Of a DNA stretch of 64,000 bases, positions 23,390 to 38,148 are shown piece by piece; position 1 is the stretch's first letter, and the number at the start of each line of letters is the position of its first letter. The notes under the pieces are model-generated. The model was given only the letters and a program-made list of their open reading frames with translations, did no database searches and was not told the DNA's origin. The position numbers and the translations under genes were made by a program. The stretch spans positions 16,887,001-16,951,000 of the forward strand of contig OX940866.1 of assembly GCA_954871525.1 (NCBI GenBank), in the 5' to 3' direction. The DNA is from Parietaria judaica (lineage: Eukaryota > Streptophyta > Magnoliopsida > Rosales > Urticaceae).

Positions 23390-25908
23390 TTGTTGAAACT
23401 GGGTTTTTAGAGAGCTACAAAAACTTTTAATGACAAAACTAACCCAATTTATAATAATACCACCCGAATAAAGTTCTAGCAGCTCAAATCTCATCAAGAA
23501 CCCATCGTATTTGCCCTCGTAAGAAAACCAATTTTTAACACTTTTCGGTTAAGATTTTAACCCATTAACGACTTGCTATAGAAACTACGAGATAGTGCTT
23601 CGCTATTTAGGCATTAAAATTAGTAAATCTGATACAATTACACATTATTAAGCATTTTGAAGTTCATTTTTGGTTTAAAATATCGTTTAATTAGGGTTCT
23701 TTCGCAAAAAATGGGAAAAAGACTCAGTTTTTTTTGGAGCACGCATTAATTGTTGAAACTGGGTTTTAAGAAAGCTCCAAAAACTTTTAATGCCAAAACA
23801 AACCCAATTTATAATAATAGCACCCTAATGAAGGTCTAGCAACTCAAATCTCATCAAGAACCCATCGTATTTGCCCTCGTAAGAAAACCAATTTTTAACA
23901 CTTTTCGGTTAAGATTTTAACCCATTAACGACTTGCTATAGAAACTACGAGATAGTGCTTCGCTATTTAGGCATTAAAATAAGTAAATGTGATACAATTA
24001 CACATTATTAAGCATTTTGAAGTTCATTTTTTGTTTAAAATATCGTTTAATTAGGTTTCTTTCGCAAAAAATGGGAAAAAGACTCAGTTTTTTTTGGAGC
24101 ACGCATTAATTGTTGAAACTGGGTTTTAAGAAAGCTCCAAAAACTTTTAATGCCAAAACAAACCCAATTTATAATAATAGCACCCTAATGAAGGTCTAGC
24201 AACTCAAATCTCATCAAGAACCCATCGTATTTGCCCTCGTAAGAAAACCAATTTTTAACACTTTTCGGTTAAGATTTTAACCCATTAACGACTTGCTAAA
24301 GGAACTACGAGATAGTGCTTCGCTATTTAGGCATTAAAATAAGTAAATGTGATACAATTACACATTATTAAGCATTTTGAAGTTCATTTTTTGTTTAAAA
24401 TATCGTTTAATTAGGGTTCTTTCGCAAAAAATGGGAAAAAGACTCAGTTTTTTTTGAGCACGCATTAATTGTTGAAACTGGGTTTTAAGAAAGCTCCAAA
24501 AACTTTTAATGCCAAAACAAACCCAATTTATAATAATAGCACCCTAATGAAGGTCTAGCAACTCAAATCTCATCAAGAACCCATCGTATTTGCCCTCGTA
24601 AGAAAACCAATTTTTAACACTTTTCGGTTAAGATTTTAACCCATTAACGACTTGCTATAGGAACTACGAGATAGTGCTTCGCTATTTAGGCATTAAAATA
24701 AGTAAATGTGATACAATTACACATTATTAAGCATTTTGAAGTTCATTTTTTGTTTAAAATATCGTTTAATTAGGGTTCTTTCGCAAAAAATGGGAAAAAG
24801 ACTCAATTTTATTTGTAGCACGCATTAATTGTTGAAACTGGGTTTTTAGAGAGCTACAAAAACTTTTAATGACAAAACTAACCCAATTTATAATAATACC
24901 ACCCGAATAAAGTTCTAGCAGCTCAAATCTCATCAAGAACCCATCGTATTTGCCCTCGTAAGAAAACCAATTTTTAACACTTTTCGGTTAAGATTTTAAC
25001 CCATTAACGACTTGCTATAGAAACTACGAGATAGTGCTTCGCTATTTAGGCATTAAAATAAGTAAATCTGATACAATTACACATTATTAAGCATTTTGAA
25101 GTTCATTTTTGGTTTAAAATATCGTTTAATTAGGGTTCTTTCGCAAAAAATGGGAAAAAGACTCAGTTTTTTTTGGAGCACGCATTAATTGTTGAAACTG
25201 GGTTTTAAGAAAGCTCCAAAAACTTTTAATGCCAAAACAAACCCAATTTATAATAATAGCACCCTAATGAAGGTCTAGCAACTCAAATCTCATCAAGAAC
25301 CCATCGTATTTGCCCTCGTAAGAAAACCAATTTTTAACACTTTTCGGTTAAGATTTTAACCCATTAACGACTTGCTATAGAAACTACGAGATAGTGCTTC
25401 GCTATTTAGGCATTAAAATAAGTAAATGTGATACAATTACACATTATTAAGCATTTTGAAGTTCATTTTTTGTTTAAAATATCGTTTAATTAGGGTTCTT
25501 TCGCAAAAAATGGGAAAAAGACTCAGTTTTTTTTGGAGCACGCATTAATTGTTGAAACTGGGTTTTAAGAAAGCTCCAAAAACTTTTAATGCCAAAACAA
25601 ACCCAATTTATAATAATAGCACCCTAATGAAGGTCTAGCAACTCAAATCTCATCAAGAACCCATCGTATTTGCCCTCGTAAGAAAACCAATTTTTAACAC
25701 TTTTCGGTTAAGATTTTAACCCATTAACGACTTGCTATAGAAACTACGAGATAGTGCTTCGCTATTTAGGCATTAAAATAAGTAAATGTGATACAATTAC
25801 ACATTATTAAGCATTTTGAAGTTCATTTTTTGTTTAAAATATCGTTTAATTAGGGTTCTTTCGCAAAAAATGGGAAAAAGACTCAATTTTTTTTTTAGCA
25901 CGCATTAA
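23390..25908. repeat. B-headed tetramer followed by a trimer
   Basis: B heads are at 23390 and 24829. The first unit has three A monomers after B. Its second A monomer carries CTAAAGGAAC and loses one T near its 3' end (359 bp), and its third repeats the AGGAACTAC marker. This looks like a trimer enlarged by duplication of its last monomer. The second unit is again a trimer. Confidence 0.8.
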
Positions 25909-28900
25909 TTGTTGAAACTGGGTTTTTAGAGAGCTACAAAAACTTTTAATGACAAAACTAACCCAATTTATAATAATACCACCCGAATAAAGTTCTAGCA
26001 GCTCAAATCTCATCAAGAACCCATCGTATTTGCCCTCGTAAGAAAACCAATTTTTAACACTTTTCGGTTAAGATTTTAACCCATTAACGACTTGCTATAG
26101 AAACTACGAGATAGTGCTTCGCTATTTAGGCCTTAAAATAAGTAAATCTGATACAATTACACATTATTAAGCATTTTGAAGTTCATTTTTGGTTTAAAAT
26201 ATCGTTTAATTAGGGTTCTTTCGCAAAAAATGGGAAAAAGACTCAGTTTTTTTTGGAGCACGCATTAATTGTTGAAACTGGGTTTTAAGAAAGCTCCAAA
26301 AACTTTTAATGCCAAAACAAACCCAATTTATAATAATAGCACCCTAATGAATGTCTAGCAACTCAAATCTCATCAAGAACCCATCGTATTTGCCCTCGTA
26401 AGAAAACCAATTTTTAACACTTTTCGGTTAAGATTTTAACCCATTAACGACTTGCTATAGAAACTACGAGATAGTGCTTCGCTATTTAGGCATTAAAATA
26501 AGTAAATGTGATACAATTACACATTATTAAGCATTTTGAAGTTCATTTTTTGTTTAAAATATCGTTTAATTAGGGTTCTTTCGCAAAAAATGGGAAAAAG
26601 ACTCAGTTTTTTTTGGAGCACGCATTAATTGTTGAAACTGGGTTTTAAGAAAGCTCCAAAAACTTTTAATGCCAAAACAAACCCAATTTATAATAATAGC
26701 ACCCTAATGAAGGTCTAGCAACTCAAATCTCATCAAGAACCCATCGTATTTGCCCTCGTAAGAAAACCAATTTTTAACACTTTTCGGTTAAGATTTTAAC
26801 CCATTAACGACTTGCTATAGAAACTACGAGATAGTGCTTTGCTATTTAGGCATTAAAATAAGTAAATTTGATACAATTACACATTATTAAGCATTTTGAA
26901 GTTCATTTTTTGTTTAAAATATCGTTTAATTAGGGTTCTTTCGCAAAAAATGGGAAAAAGACTCAGTTTTTTTTGGAGCACGCATTAATTGTTGAAACTG
27001 GGTTTTAAGAAAGCTCCAAAAACTTTTAATGCCAAAACAAACCCAATTTATAATAATAGCACCCTAATGAATGTCTAGCAACTCAAATCTCATCAAGAAC
27101 CCATCGTATTTGCCCTCGTAAGAAAACCAATTTTTAACACTTTTCGGTTAAGATTTTAACCCATTAACGACTTGCTATAGAAACTACGAGATAGTGCTTC
27201 GCTATTTAGGCATTAAAATAAGTAAATTTGATACAATTACACATTATTAAGCATTTTGAAGTTCATTTTTTGTTTAAAATATCGTTTAATTAGGGTTCTT
27301 TCGCAAAAAATGGGAAAAAGACTCAATTTTTTTTTTAGCACGCATTAATTGTTGAAACTGGGTTTTTAGAGAGCTACAAAAACTTTTAATGACAAAACTA
27401 ACCCAATTTATAATAATACCACCCGAATAAAGTTCTAGCAGCTCAAATCTCATCAAGAACCCATCGTATTTGCCCTCGTAAGAAAACCAATTTTTAACAC
27501 TTTTCGGTTAAGATTTTAACCCATTAACGACTTGCTATAGAAACTACGAGATAGTGCTTCGCTATTTAGGCATTAAAATAAGTAAATCTGATACAATTAC
27601 ACATTATTAAGCATTTTGAAGTTCATTTTTGGTTTAAAATATCGTTTAATTAGGGTTCTTTCGCAAAAAATGGGAAAAAGACTCAGTTTTTTTTGGAGCA
27701 CGCATTAATTGTTGAAACTGGGTTTTAAGAAAGCTCCAAAAACTTTTAATGCCAAAACAAACCCAATTTATAATAATAGCACCCTAATGAAGGTCTAGCA
27801 ACTCAAATCTCATCAAGAACCCATCGTATTTGCCCTCGTAAGAAAACCAATTTTTAACACTTTTCGGTTAAGATTTTAACCCATTAACGACTTGCTATAG
27901 AAACTACGAGATAGTGCTTCGCTATTTAGGCATTAAAATAAGTAAATGTGATACAATTACACATTATTAAGCATTTTGAAGTTCATTTTTTGTTTAAAAT
28001 ATCGTTTAATTAGGGTTCTTTCGCAAAAAATGGGAAAAAGACTCAGTTTTTTTTGGAGCACGCATTAATTGTTGAAACTGGGTTTTAAGAAAGCTCCAAA
28101 AACTTTTAATGCCAAAACAAACCCAATTTATAATAATAGCACCCTAATGAAGGTCTAGCAACTCAAATCTCATCAAGAACCCATCGTATTTGCCCTCGTA
28201 AGAAAACCAATTTTTAACACTTTTCGGTTAAGATTTTAACCCATTAACGACTTGCTATAGAAACTACGAGATAGTGCTTTGCTATTTAGGCATTAAAATA
28301 AGTAAATGTGATACAATTACACATTATTAAGCATTTTGAAGTTCATTTTTTGTTTAAAATATCGTTTAATTAGGGTTCTTTCGCAAAAAATGGGAAAAAG
28401 ACTCAGTTTTTTTTGGAGCACGCATTAATTGTTGAAACTGGGTTTTAAGAAAGCTCCAAAAACTTTTAATGCCAAAACAAACCCAATTTATAATAATAGC
28501 ACCCTAATGAAGGTCTAGCAACTCAAATCTCATCAAGAACCCATCGTATTTGCCCTCGTAAGAAAACCAATTTTTAACACTTTTCGGTTAAGATTTTAAC
28601 CCATTAACGACTTGCTATAGAAACTACGAGATAGTGCTTCGCTATTTAGGCATTAAAATAAGTAAATTTGATACAATTACACATTATTAAGCATTTTGAA
28701 GTTCATTTTTTGTTTAAAATATCGTTTAATTAGGGTTCTTTCGCAAAAAATGGGAAAAAGACTCAGTTTTTTTTGGAGCACGCATTAATTGTTGAAACTG
28801 GGTTTTAAGAAAGCTCCAAAAACTTTTAATGCCAAAACAAACCCAATTTATAATAATAGCACCCTAATTAAGGTCTAGCAACTCAAATCTCATCAAGAAC

Positions 28901-31900
28901 CCATCGTATTTGCCCTCGTAAGAAAACCAATTTTTAACACTTTTCGGTTAAGATTTTAACCCATTAACGACTTGCTATAGAAACTACGAGATAGTGCTTT
29001 GCTATTTAGGCATTAAAATAAGTAAATTTGATACAATTACACATTATTAAGCATTTTGAAGTTCATTTTTTGTTTAAAATATCGTTTAATTAGGGTTCTT
29101 TCGCAAAAAATGGGAAAAAGACTCAGTTTTTTTTGGAGCACGCATTAATTGTTGAAACTGGGTTTTAAGAAAGCTCCAAAAACTTTTAATGCCAAAACAA
29201 ACCCAATTTATAATAATAGCACCCTAATGAAGGTCTAGCAACTCAAATCTCATCAAGAACCCATCGTATTTGCCCTCGTAAGAAAACCAATTTTTAACAC
29301 TTTTCGGTTAAGATTTTAACCCATTAACGACTTGCTATAGAAACTACGAGATAGTGCTTCGCTATTTAGGCATTAAAATAAGTAAATGTGATACAATTAC
29401 ACATTATTAAGCATTTTGAAGTTCATTTTTTGTTTAAAATATCGTTTAATTAGGGTTCTTTCGCAAAAAATGGGAAAAAGACTCAATTTTATTTGTAGCA
29501 CGCATTAATTGTTGAAACTGGGTTTTTAGAGAGCTACAAAAACTTTTAATGACAAAACTAACCCAATTTATAATAATACCACCCGAATAAAGTTCTAGCA
29601 GCTCAAATCTCATCAAGAACCCATCGTATTTGCCCTCGTAAGAAAACCAATTTTTAACACTTTTCGGTTAAGATTTTAACCCATTAACGACTTGCTATAG
29701 AAACTACGAGATAGTGCTTCGCTATTTAGGCCTTAAAATAAGTAAATCTGATACAATTACACATTAATAAGCATTTTGAAGTTCATTTTTGGTTTAAAAT
29801 ATCGTTTAATTAGGGTTCTTTCGCAAAAAATGGGAAAAAGACTCAGTTTTTTTTGGAGCACGCATTAATTGTTGAAACTGGGTTTTAAGAAAGCTCCAAA
29901 AACTTTTAATGCCAAAACAAACCCAATTTATAATAATAGCACCCTAATGAAGGTCTAGCAACTCAAATCTCATCAAGAACCCATCGTATTTGCCCTCGTA
30001 AGAAAACCAATTTTTAACACTTTTCGGTTAAGATTTTAACCCATTAACGGCTTGCTATAGAAACTACGAGATAGTGCTTCGCTATTTAGGCATTAAAATA
30101 AGTAAATGTGATACAATTACACATTATTAAGCATTTTGAAGTTCATTTTTTGTTTAAAATATCGTTTAATTAGGGTTCTTTCGCAAAAAATGGGAAAAAG
30201 ACTCAGTTTTTTTTGGAGCACGCATTAATTGTTGAAACTGGGTTTTAAGAAAGCTCCAAAAACTTTTAATGCCAAAACAAACCCAATTTATAATAATAGC
30301 ACCCTAATGAAGGTCTAGCAACTCAAATCTCATCAAGAACCCACCGTATTTGCCCTCGTAAGAAAACCAATTTTTAACACTTTTCGGTTAAGATTTTAAC
30401 CCATTAACGACTTGCTATAGAAACTACGAGATAGTGCTTCGCTATTTAGGCATTAAAATAAGTAAATTTGATACAATTACACATTATTAAGCATTTTGAA
30501 GTTCATTTTTTGTTTAAAATATCGTTTAATTAGGGTTCTTTCGCAAAAAATGGGAAAAAGACTCAGTTTTTTTTGGAGCACGCATTAATTGTTGAAACTG
30601 GGTTTTAAGAAAGCTCCAAAAACTTTTAATGCCAAAACAAACCCAATTTATAATAATAGCACCCTAATGAAGGTCTAGCAACTCAAATCTCATCAAGAAC
30701 CCATCGTATTTGCCCTCGTAAGAAAACCAATTTTTAACACTTTTCGGTTAAGATTTTAACCCATTAACGACTTGCTATAGAAACTACGAGATAGTGCTTT
30801 GCTATTTAGGCATTAAAATAAGTAAATTTGATACAATTACACATTATTAAGCATTTTGAAGTTCATTTTTTGTTTAAAATATCGTTTAATTAGGGTTCTT
30901 TCGCAAAAAATGGGAAAAAGACTCAGTTTTTTTTGGAGCACGCATTAATTGTTGAAACTGGGTTTTAAGAAAGCTCCAAAAACTTTTAATGCCAAAACAA
31001 ACCCAATTTATAATAATAGCACCCTAATGAATGTCTAGCAACTCAAATCTCATCAAGAACCCATCGTATTTGCCCTCGTAAGAAAACCAATTTTTAACAC
31101 TTTTCGGTTAAGATTTTAACCCATTAACGACTTGCTATAGAAACTACGAGATAGTGCTTCGCTATTTAGGCATTAAAATAAGTAAATGTGATACAATTAC
31201 ACATTATTAAGCATTTTGAAGTTCATTTTTTGTTTAAAATATCGTTTAATTAGGGTTCTTTCGCAAAAAATGGGAAAAAGACTCAATTTTTTTTTTAGCA
31301 CGCATTAATTGTTGAAACTGGGTTTTTAGAGAGCTACAAAAACTTTTAATGACAAAACTAACCCAATTTATAATAATACCACCCGAATAAAGTTCTAGCA
31401 GCTCAAATCTCATCAAGAACCCATCGTATTTGCCCTCGTAAGAAAACCAATTTTTAACACTTTTCGGTTAAGATTTTAACCCATTAACGACTTGCTATAG
31501 AAACTACGAGATAGTGCTTCGCTATTTAGGCCTTAAAATAAGTAAATCTGATACAATTACACATTATTAAGCATTTTGAAGTTCATTTTTGGTTTAAAAT
31601 ATCGTTTAATTAGGGTTCTTTCGCAAAAAATGGGAAAAAGACTCAGTTTTTTTTGGAGCACGCATTAATTGTTGAAACTGGGTTTTAAGAAAGCTCCAAA
31701 AACTTTTAATGCCAAAACAAACCCAATTTATAATAATAGCACCCTAATGAAGGTCTAGCAACTCAAATCTCATCAAGAACCCATCGTATTTGCCCTCGTA
31801 AGAAAACCAATTTTTAACACTTTTCGGTTAAGATTTTAACCCATTAACGACTTGCTATAGAAACTACGAGATAGTGCTTCGCTATTTAGGCATTATAATA

Positions 31901-34900
31901 AGTAAATGTGATACAATTACACATTATTAAGCATTTTGAAGTTCATTTTTTGTTTAAAATATCGTTTAATTAGGGTTCTTTCGCAAAAAATGGGAAAAAG
32001 ACTCAGTTTTTTTTGGAGCACGCATTAATTGTTGAAACTGGGTTTTAAGAAAGCTCCAAAAACTTTTAATGCCAAAACTAACCCAATTTATAATAATAGC
32101 ACCCTAATGAAGGTCTAGCAACTCAAATCTCATCAAGAACCCATCGTATTTGCCCTCGTAAGAAAACCAATTTTTAACACTTTTCGGTTAAGATTTTAAC
32201 CCATTAACGACTTGCTATAGAAACTACGAGATAGTGCTTTGCTATTTAGGCATTAAAATAAGTAAATTTGATACAATTACACATTATTAAGCATTTTGAA
32301 GTTCATTTTTTGTTTAAAATATCGTTTAATTAGGGTTCTTTCGCAAAAAATGGGAAAAAGACTCAGTTTTTTTTGGAGCACGCATTAATTGTTGAAACTG
32401 GGTTTTAAGAAAGCTCCAAAAACTTTTAATGCCAAAACAAACCCAATTTATAATAATAGCACCCTAATGAAGGTCTAGCAACTCAAATCTCATCAAGAAC
32501 CCATCGTATTTGCCCTCGTAAGAAAACCAATTTTTAACACTTTTCGGTTAAGATTTTAACCCATTAACGACTTGCTATAGAAACTACGAGATAGTGCTTC
32601 GCTATTTAGGCATTAAAATAAGTAAATTTGATACAATTACACATTATTAAGCATTTTGAAGTTCATTTTTTGTTTAAAATATCGTTTAATTAGGGTTCTT
32701 TCGCAAAAAATGGGAAAAAGACTCAATTTTTTTTTTAGCACGCATTAATTGTTGAAACTGGGTTTTTAGAGAGCTACAAAAACTTTTAATGACAAAACTA
32801 ACCCAATTTATAATAATACCACCCGAATAAAGTTCTAGCAGCTCAAATCTCATCAAGAACCCATCGTATTTGCCCTCGTAAGAAAACCAATTTTTAACAC
32901 TTTTCGGTTAAGATTTTAACCCATTAACGACTTGCTATAGAAACTACGAGATAGTGCTTCGCTATTTAGGTATTAAAATAAGTAAATCTGATACAATTAC
33001 ACATTATTAAGCATTTTGAAGTTCATTTTTGGTTTAAAATATCGTTTAATTAGGGTTCTTTCGCAAAAAATGGGAAAAAGACTCAGTTTTTTTTGGAGCA
33101 CGCATTAATTGTTGAAACTGGGTTTTAAGAAAGCTCCAAAAACTTTTAATGCCAAAACAAACCCAATTTATAATAATAGCACCGTAATGAATGTCTAGCA
33201 ACTCAAATCTCATCAAGAACCCATCGTATTTGCCCTCGTAAGAAAACCAATTTTTAACACTTTTCGGTTAAGATTTTAACCCATTAACGACTTGCTATAG
33301 AAACTACGAGATAGTGCTTCGCTATTTAGGCATTAAAATAAGTAAATGTGATACAATTACACATTATTAAGCATTTTGAAGTTCATTTTTTGTTTAAAAT
33401 ATCGTTTAATTAGGGTTCTTTCGCAAAAAATGGGAAAAAGACTCAGTTTTTTTTGGAGCACGCATTAATTGTTGAAACTGGGTTTTAAGAAAGCTCCAAA
33501 AACTTTTAATGCCAAAACAAACCCAATTTATAATAATAGCACCCTAATGAAGGTCTAGCAACTCAAATCTCATCAAGAACCCATCGTATTTGCCCTCGTA
33601 AGAAAACCAATTTTTAACACTTTTCGGTTAAGATTTTAACCCATTAACGACTTGCTATAGAAACTACGAGATAGTGCTTTGCTATTTAGGCATTAAAATA
33701 AGTAAATTTGATACAATTACACATTATTAAGCATTTTGAAGTTCATTTTTTGTTTAAAATATCGTTTAATTAGGGTTCTTTCGCAAAAAATGGGAAAAAG
33801 ACTCAGTTTTTTTTGGAGCACGCATTAATTGTTGAAACTGGGTTTTAAGAAAGCTCCAAAAACTTTTAATGCCAAAACAAACCCAATTTATAATAATAGC
33901 ACCCTAATGAAGGTCTAGCAACTCAAATCTCATCAAGAACCCATCGTATTTGCCCTCGTAAGAAAACCAATTTTTAACACTTTTCGGTTAAGATTTTAAC
34001 CCATTAACGACTTGCTATAGAAACTACGAGATAGTGCTTCGCTATTTAGGCATTAAAATAACTAAATTTGATACAATTACACATTATTAAGCATTTTGAA
34101 GTTCATTTTTTGTTTAAAATATCGTTTAATTAGGGTTCTTTCGCAAAAAATGGGAAAAAGACTCAGTTTTTTTTGGAGCACGCATTAATTGTTGAAACTG
34201 GGTTTTAAGAAAGCTCCAAAAACTTTTAATGCCAAAACAAACCCAATTTATAATAATAGCACCCTAATGAAGGTCTAGCAACTCAAATCTCATCAAGAAC
34301 CCATCGTATTTGCCCTCGTAAGAAAACCAATTTTTAACACTTTTCGGTTAAGATTTTAACCCATTAACGACTTGCTATAGAAACTACGAGATAGTGCTTT
34401 GCTATTTAGGCATTAAAATAAGTAAATTTGATACAATTACACATTATTAAGCATTTTGAAGTTCATTTTTTGTTTAAAATATCGTTTAATTAGGGTTCTT
34501 TCGCAAAAAATGGGAAAAAGACTCAGTTTTTTTTGGAGCACGCATTAATTGTTGAAACTGGGTTTTAAGAAAGCTCCAAAAACTTTTAATGCCAAAACAA
34601 ACCCAATTTATAATAATAGCACCCTAATGAAGGTCTAGCAACTCAAATCTCATCAAGAACCCATCGTATTTGCCCTCGTAAGAAAACCAATTTTTAACAC
34701 TTTTCGGTTAAGATTTTAACCCATTAACGACTTGCTATAGAAACTACGAGATAGTGCTTTGCTATTTAGGCATTAAAATAAGTAAATTTGATACAATTAC
34801 ACATTATTAAGCATTTTGAAGTTCATTTTTTGTTTAAAATATCGTTTAATTAGGGTTCTTTCGCAAAAAATGGGAAAAAGACTCAGGTTTTTTTGGAGCA

Positions 34901-37900
34901 CGCATTAATTGTTGAAACTGGGTTTTAAGAAAGCTCCAAAAACTTTTAATGCCAAAACAAACCCAATTTATAATAATAGCACCCTAATGAAGGTCTAGCA
35001 ACTCAAATCTCATCAAGAACCCATCGTATTTTCCCTCGTAAGAAAACCAATTTTTAACACTTTTCGGTTAAGATTTTAACCCATTAACGACTTGCTATAG
35101 AAACTACGAGATAGTGCTTTGCTATTTAGGCATTAAAATAAGTAAATGTGATACAATTACACATTATTAAGCATTTTGAAGTTCATTTTTTGTTTAAAAT
35201 ATCGTTTAATTAGGGTTCTTTCGCAAAAAATGGGAAAAAGACTCAGTTTTTTTTGGAGCACGCATTAATTGTTGAAACTGGGTTTTAAGAAAGCTCCAAA
35301 AACTTTTAATGCCAAAACAAACCCAATTTATAATAATAGCACCCTAATGAAGGTCTAGCAACTCAAATCTCATCAAGAACCCATCATATTTGCCCTCGTA
35401 AGAAAACCAATTTTTAACACTTTTCGGTTAAGATTTTAACCCATTAACGACTTGCTATAGGAACTACGAGATAGTGCTTCGCTATTTAGGCATTAAAATA
35501 AGTAAATGTGATACAATTACACATTATTAAGCATTTTGAAGTTCATTTTTTGTTTAAAATATCGTTTAATTAGGGTTCTTTCGCAAAAAATGGGAAAAAG
35601 ACTCAATTTTATTTGTAGCACGCATTAATTGTTGAAACTGGGTTTTTAGAGAGCTACAAAAACTTTTAATGACAAAACTAACCCAATTTATAATAATACC
35701 ACCCGAATAAAGTTCTAGCAGCTCAAATCTCATCAAGAACCCATCGTATTTGCCCTCGTAAGAAAACCAATTTTTAACACTTTTCGGTTAAGATTTTAAC
35801 CCATTAACGACTTGCTATAGAAACTACGAGATAGTGCTTCGCTATTTAGGCATTAAAATAAGTAAATCTGATACAATTACACATTATTAAGCATTTTGAA
35901 GTTCATTTTTGGTTTAAAATATCGTTTAATTAGGGTTCTTTCGCAAAAAATGGGAAAAAGACTCAGTTTTTTTTGGAGCACGCATTAATTGTTGAAACTG
36001 GGTTTTAAGAAAGCTCCAAAAACTTTTAATGCCAAAACAAACCCAATTTATAATAATAGCACCCTAATGAAGGTCTAGCAACTCAAATCTCATCAAGAAC
36101 CCATCGTATTTGCCCTCGTAAGAAAACCAATTTTTAACACTTTTCGGTTAAGATTTTAACCCATTAACGACTTGCTATAGAAACTACGAGATAGTGCTTC
36201 GCTATTTAGGCATTAAAATAAGTAAATTTATTACAATTACACATTATTAAGCATTTTTAAGTTCATTTTTTGTTTAAAATATCGTTTAATTAGGGTTCTT
36301 TCGCAAAAAATGGGAAAAAGACTCAGTTTTTTTTGGAGCACGCATTAATTGTTGAAACTGGGTTTTAAGAAAGCTCCAAAAACTTTTAATGCCAAAACAA
36401 ACCCAATTTATAATAATAGCACCCTAATGAAGGTCTAGCAACTCAAATCTCATCAAGAACCCATCGTATTTGCCCTCGTAAGAAAACCAATTTTTAACAC
36501 TTTTCGGTTAAGATTTTAACCCATTAACGACTTGCTATAGATACTACGAGATAGTGCTTTGCTATTTAGGCATTAAAATAAGTAAATTTGATACAATTAC
36601 ACATTATTAAGCATTTTGAAGTTCATTTTTTGTTTAAAATATCGTTTAATTAGGGTTCTTTCGCAAAAAATGGGAAAAAGACTCAGTTTTTTTTGGAGCA
36701 CGCATTAATTGTTGAAACTGGGTTTTAAGAAAGCTCCAAAAACTTTTAATGCCAAAACAAACCCAATTTATAATAATAGCACCCTAATGAAGGTCTAGCA
36801 AATCAAATCTCATCAAGAACCCATCGTATTTGCCCTCGTAAGAAAACCTATTTTTAACACTTTTCGGTTAAGATTTTAACCCATTAACGACTTGCTATAG
36901 AAACTACGAGATAGTGCTTTGCTATTTAGGCATTAAAATAAGTAAATTTGATACAATTACACATTATTAAGCATTTTGAAGTTCATTTTTTGTTTAAAAT
37001 ATCGTTTAATTAGGGTTCTTTCGCAAAAAATGGGAAAAAGACTCAGTTTTTTTTGGAGCACGCATTAATTGTTGAAACTGGGTTTTAAGAAAGCTCCAAA
37101 AACTTTTAATGCCAAAACAAACCCAATTTATAATAATAGCACCCTAATGAAGGTCTAGCAACTCAAATCTCATCAAGAACCGATCGTATTTTCCCTCGTA
37201 AGAAAACCAATTTTTAACACTTTTCGGTTAAGATTTTAACCCATTAACGACTTGCTATAGAAACTACGAGATAGTGCTTCGCTATTTAGGCATTAAAATA
37301 AGTAAATTTATTACAATTACACATTATTAAGCATTTTGAAGTTCATTTTTTGTTTAAAATATCGTTTAATTAGGGTTCTTTCGCAAAAAATGGGAAAAAG
37401 ACTCAGTTTTTTTTGGAGCACGCATTAATTGTTGAAACTGGGTTTTAAGAAAGCTCCAAAAACTTTTAATGCCAAAACAAACCCAATTTATAATAATAGC
37501 ACCCTAATGAATGTCTAGCAACTCAAATCTCATCAAGAACCCATCGTATTTGCCCTCGTAAGAAAACCAATTTTTAACACTTTTCGGTTAAGATTTTAAC
37601 CCATTAACGACTTGCTATAGAAACTACGAGATAGTGCTTCGCTATTTAGGCATTAAAATAAGTAAATGTGATACAATTACACATTATTAAGCATTTTGAA
37701 GTTCATTTTTTGTTTAAAATATCGTTTAATTAGGGTTCTTTCGCAAAAAATGGGAAAAAGACTCAGTTTTTTTTGGAGCACGCATTAATTGTTGAAACTG
37801 GGTTTTAAGAAAGCTCCAAAAACTTTTAATGCCAAAACTAACCCAATTTATAATAATACCACCCTAATGAAGGTCTAGCAACTCAAATCTCATCAAGAAC

Positions 37901-38148
37901 CCATCGTATTTGCCCTCGTAAGAAAACCAATTTTTAACACTTTTCGGTTAAGATTTTAACCCATTAACGACTTGCTATAGGAACTACGAGATAGTGCTTC
38001 GCTATTTAGGCATTAAAATAAGTAAATGTGATACAATTACACATTATTAAGCATTTTGAAGTTCATTTTTTGTTTAAAATATCGTTTAATTAGGGTTCTT
38101 TCGCAAAAAATGGGAAAAAGACTCAATTTTTTTTTTAGCACGCATTAA
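25909..38148. repeat. B-headed units of irregular length, 4 to 8 monomers
   Basis: B heads are at 25909, 27349, 29509, 31309, 32749 and 35629, giving units of 4, 6, 5, 4, 8 and 7 monomers. The added monomers are A-type with T or G at offset 240, and many carry C-to-T at 212 (GCTTTGC). These are not seen in the trimer block. Some B copies have GGCCTTAAA (25909, 29509, 31309). Rarer markers are AAATTTATTAC at 36227, 37307 and 39467. The changing unit length with a constant head suggests A monomers multiplied between fixed B copies. Confidence 0.82.
37789..38148. repeat. Chimeric A-B-A monomer
   Basis: The head is A-type (TAAGAAAGCTCC, GCCAAAAC). The sequence then switches to B-type (CTAACCC, ATACCACCC) for about 25 to 30 bases and returns to A-type (TAATGAAGG, AGCAACTC). 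A short conversion tract is the likely origin. Monomers at 21951 and 32029 show only the CTAACCC part of the same switch. Confidence 0.75.
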
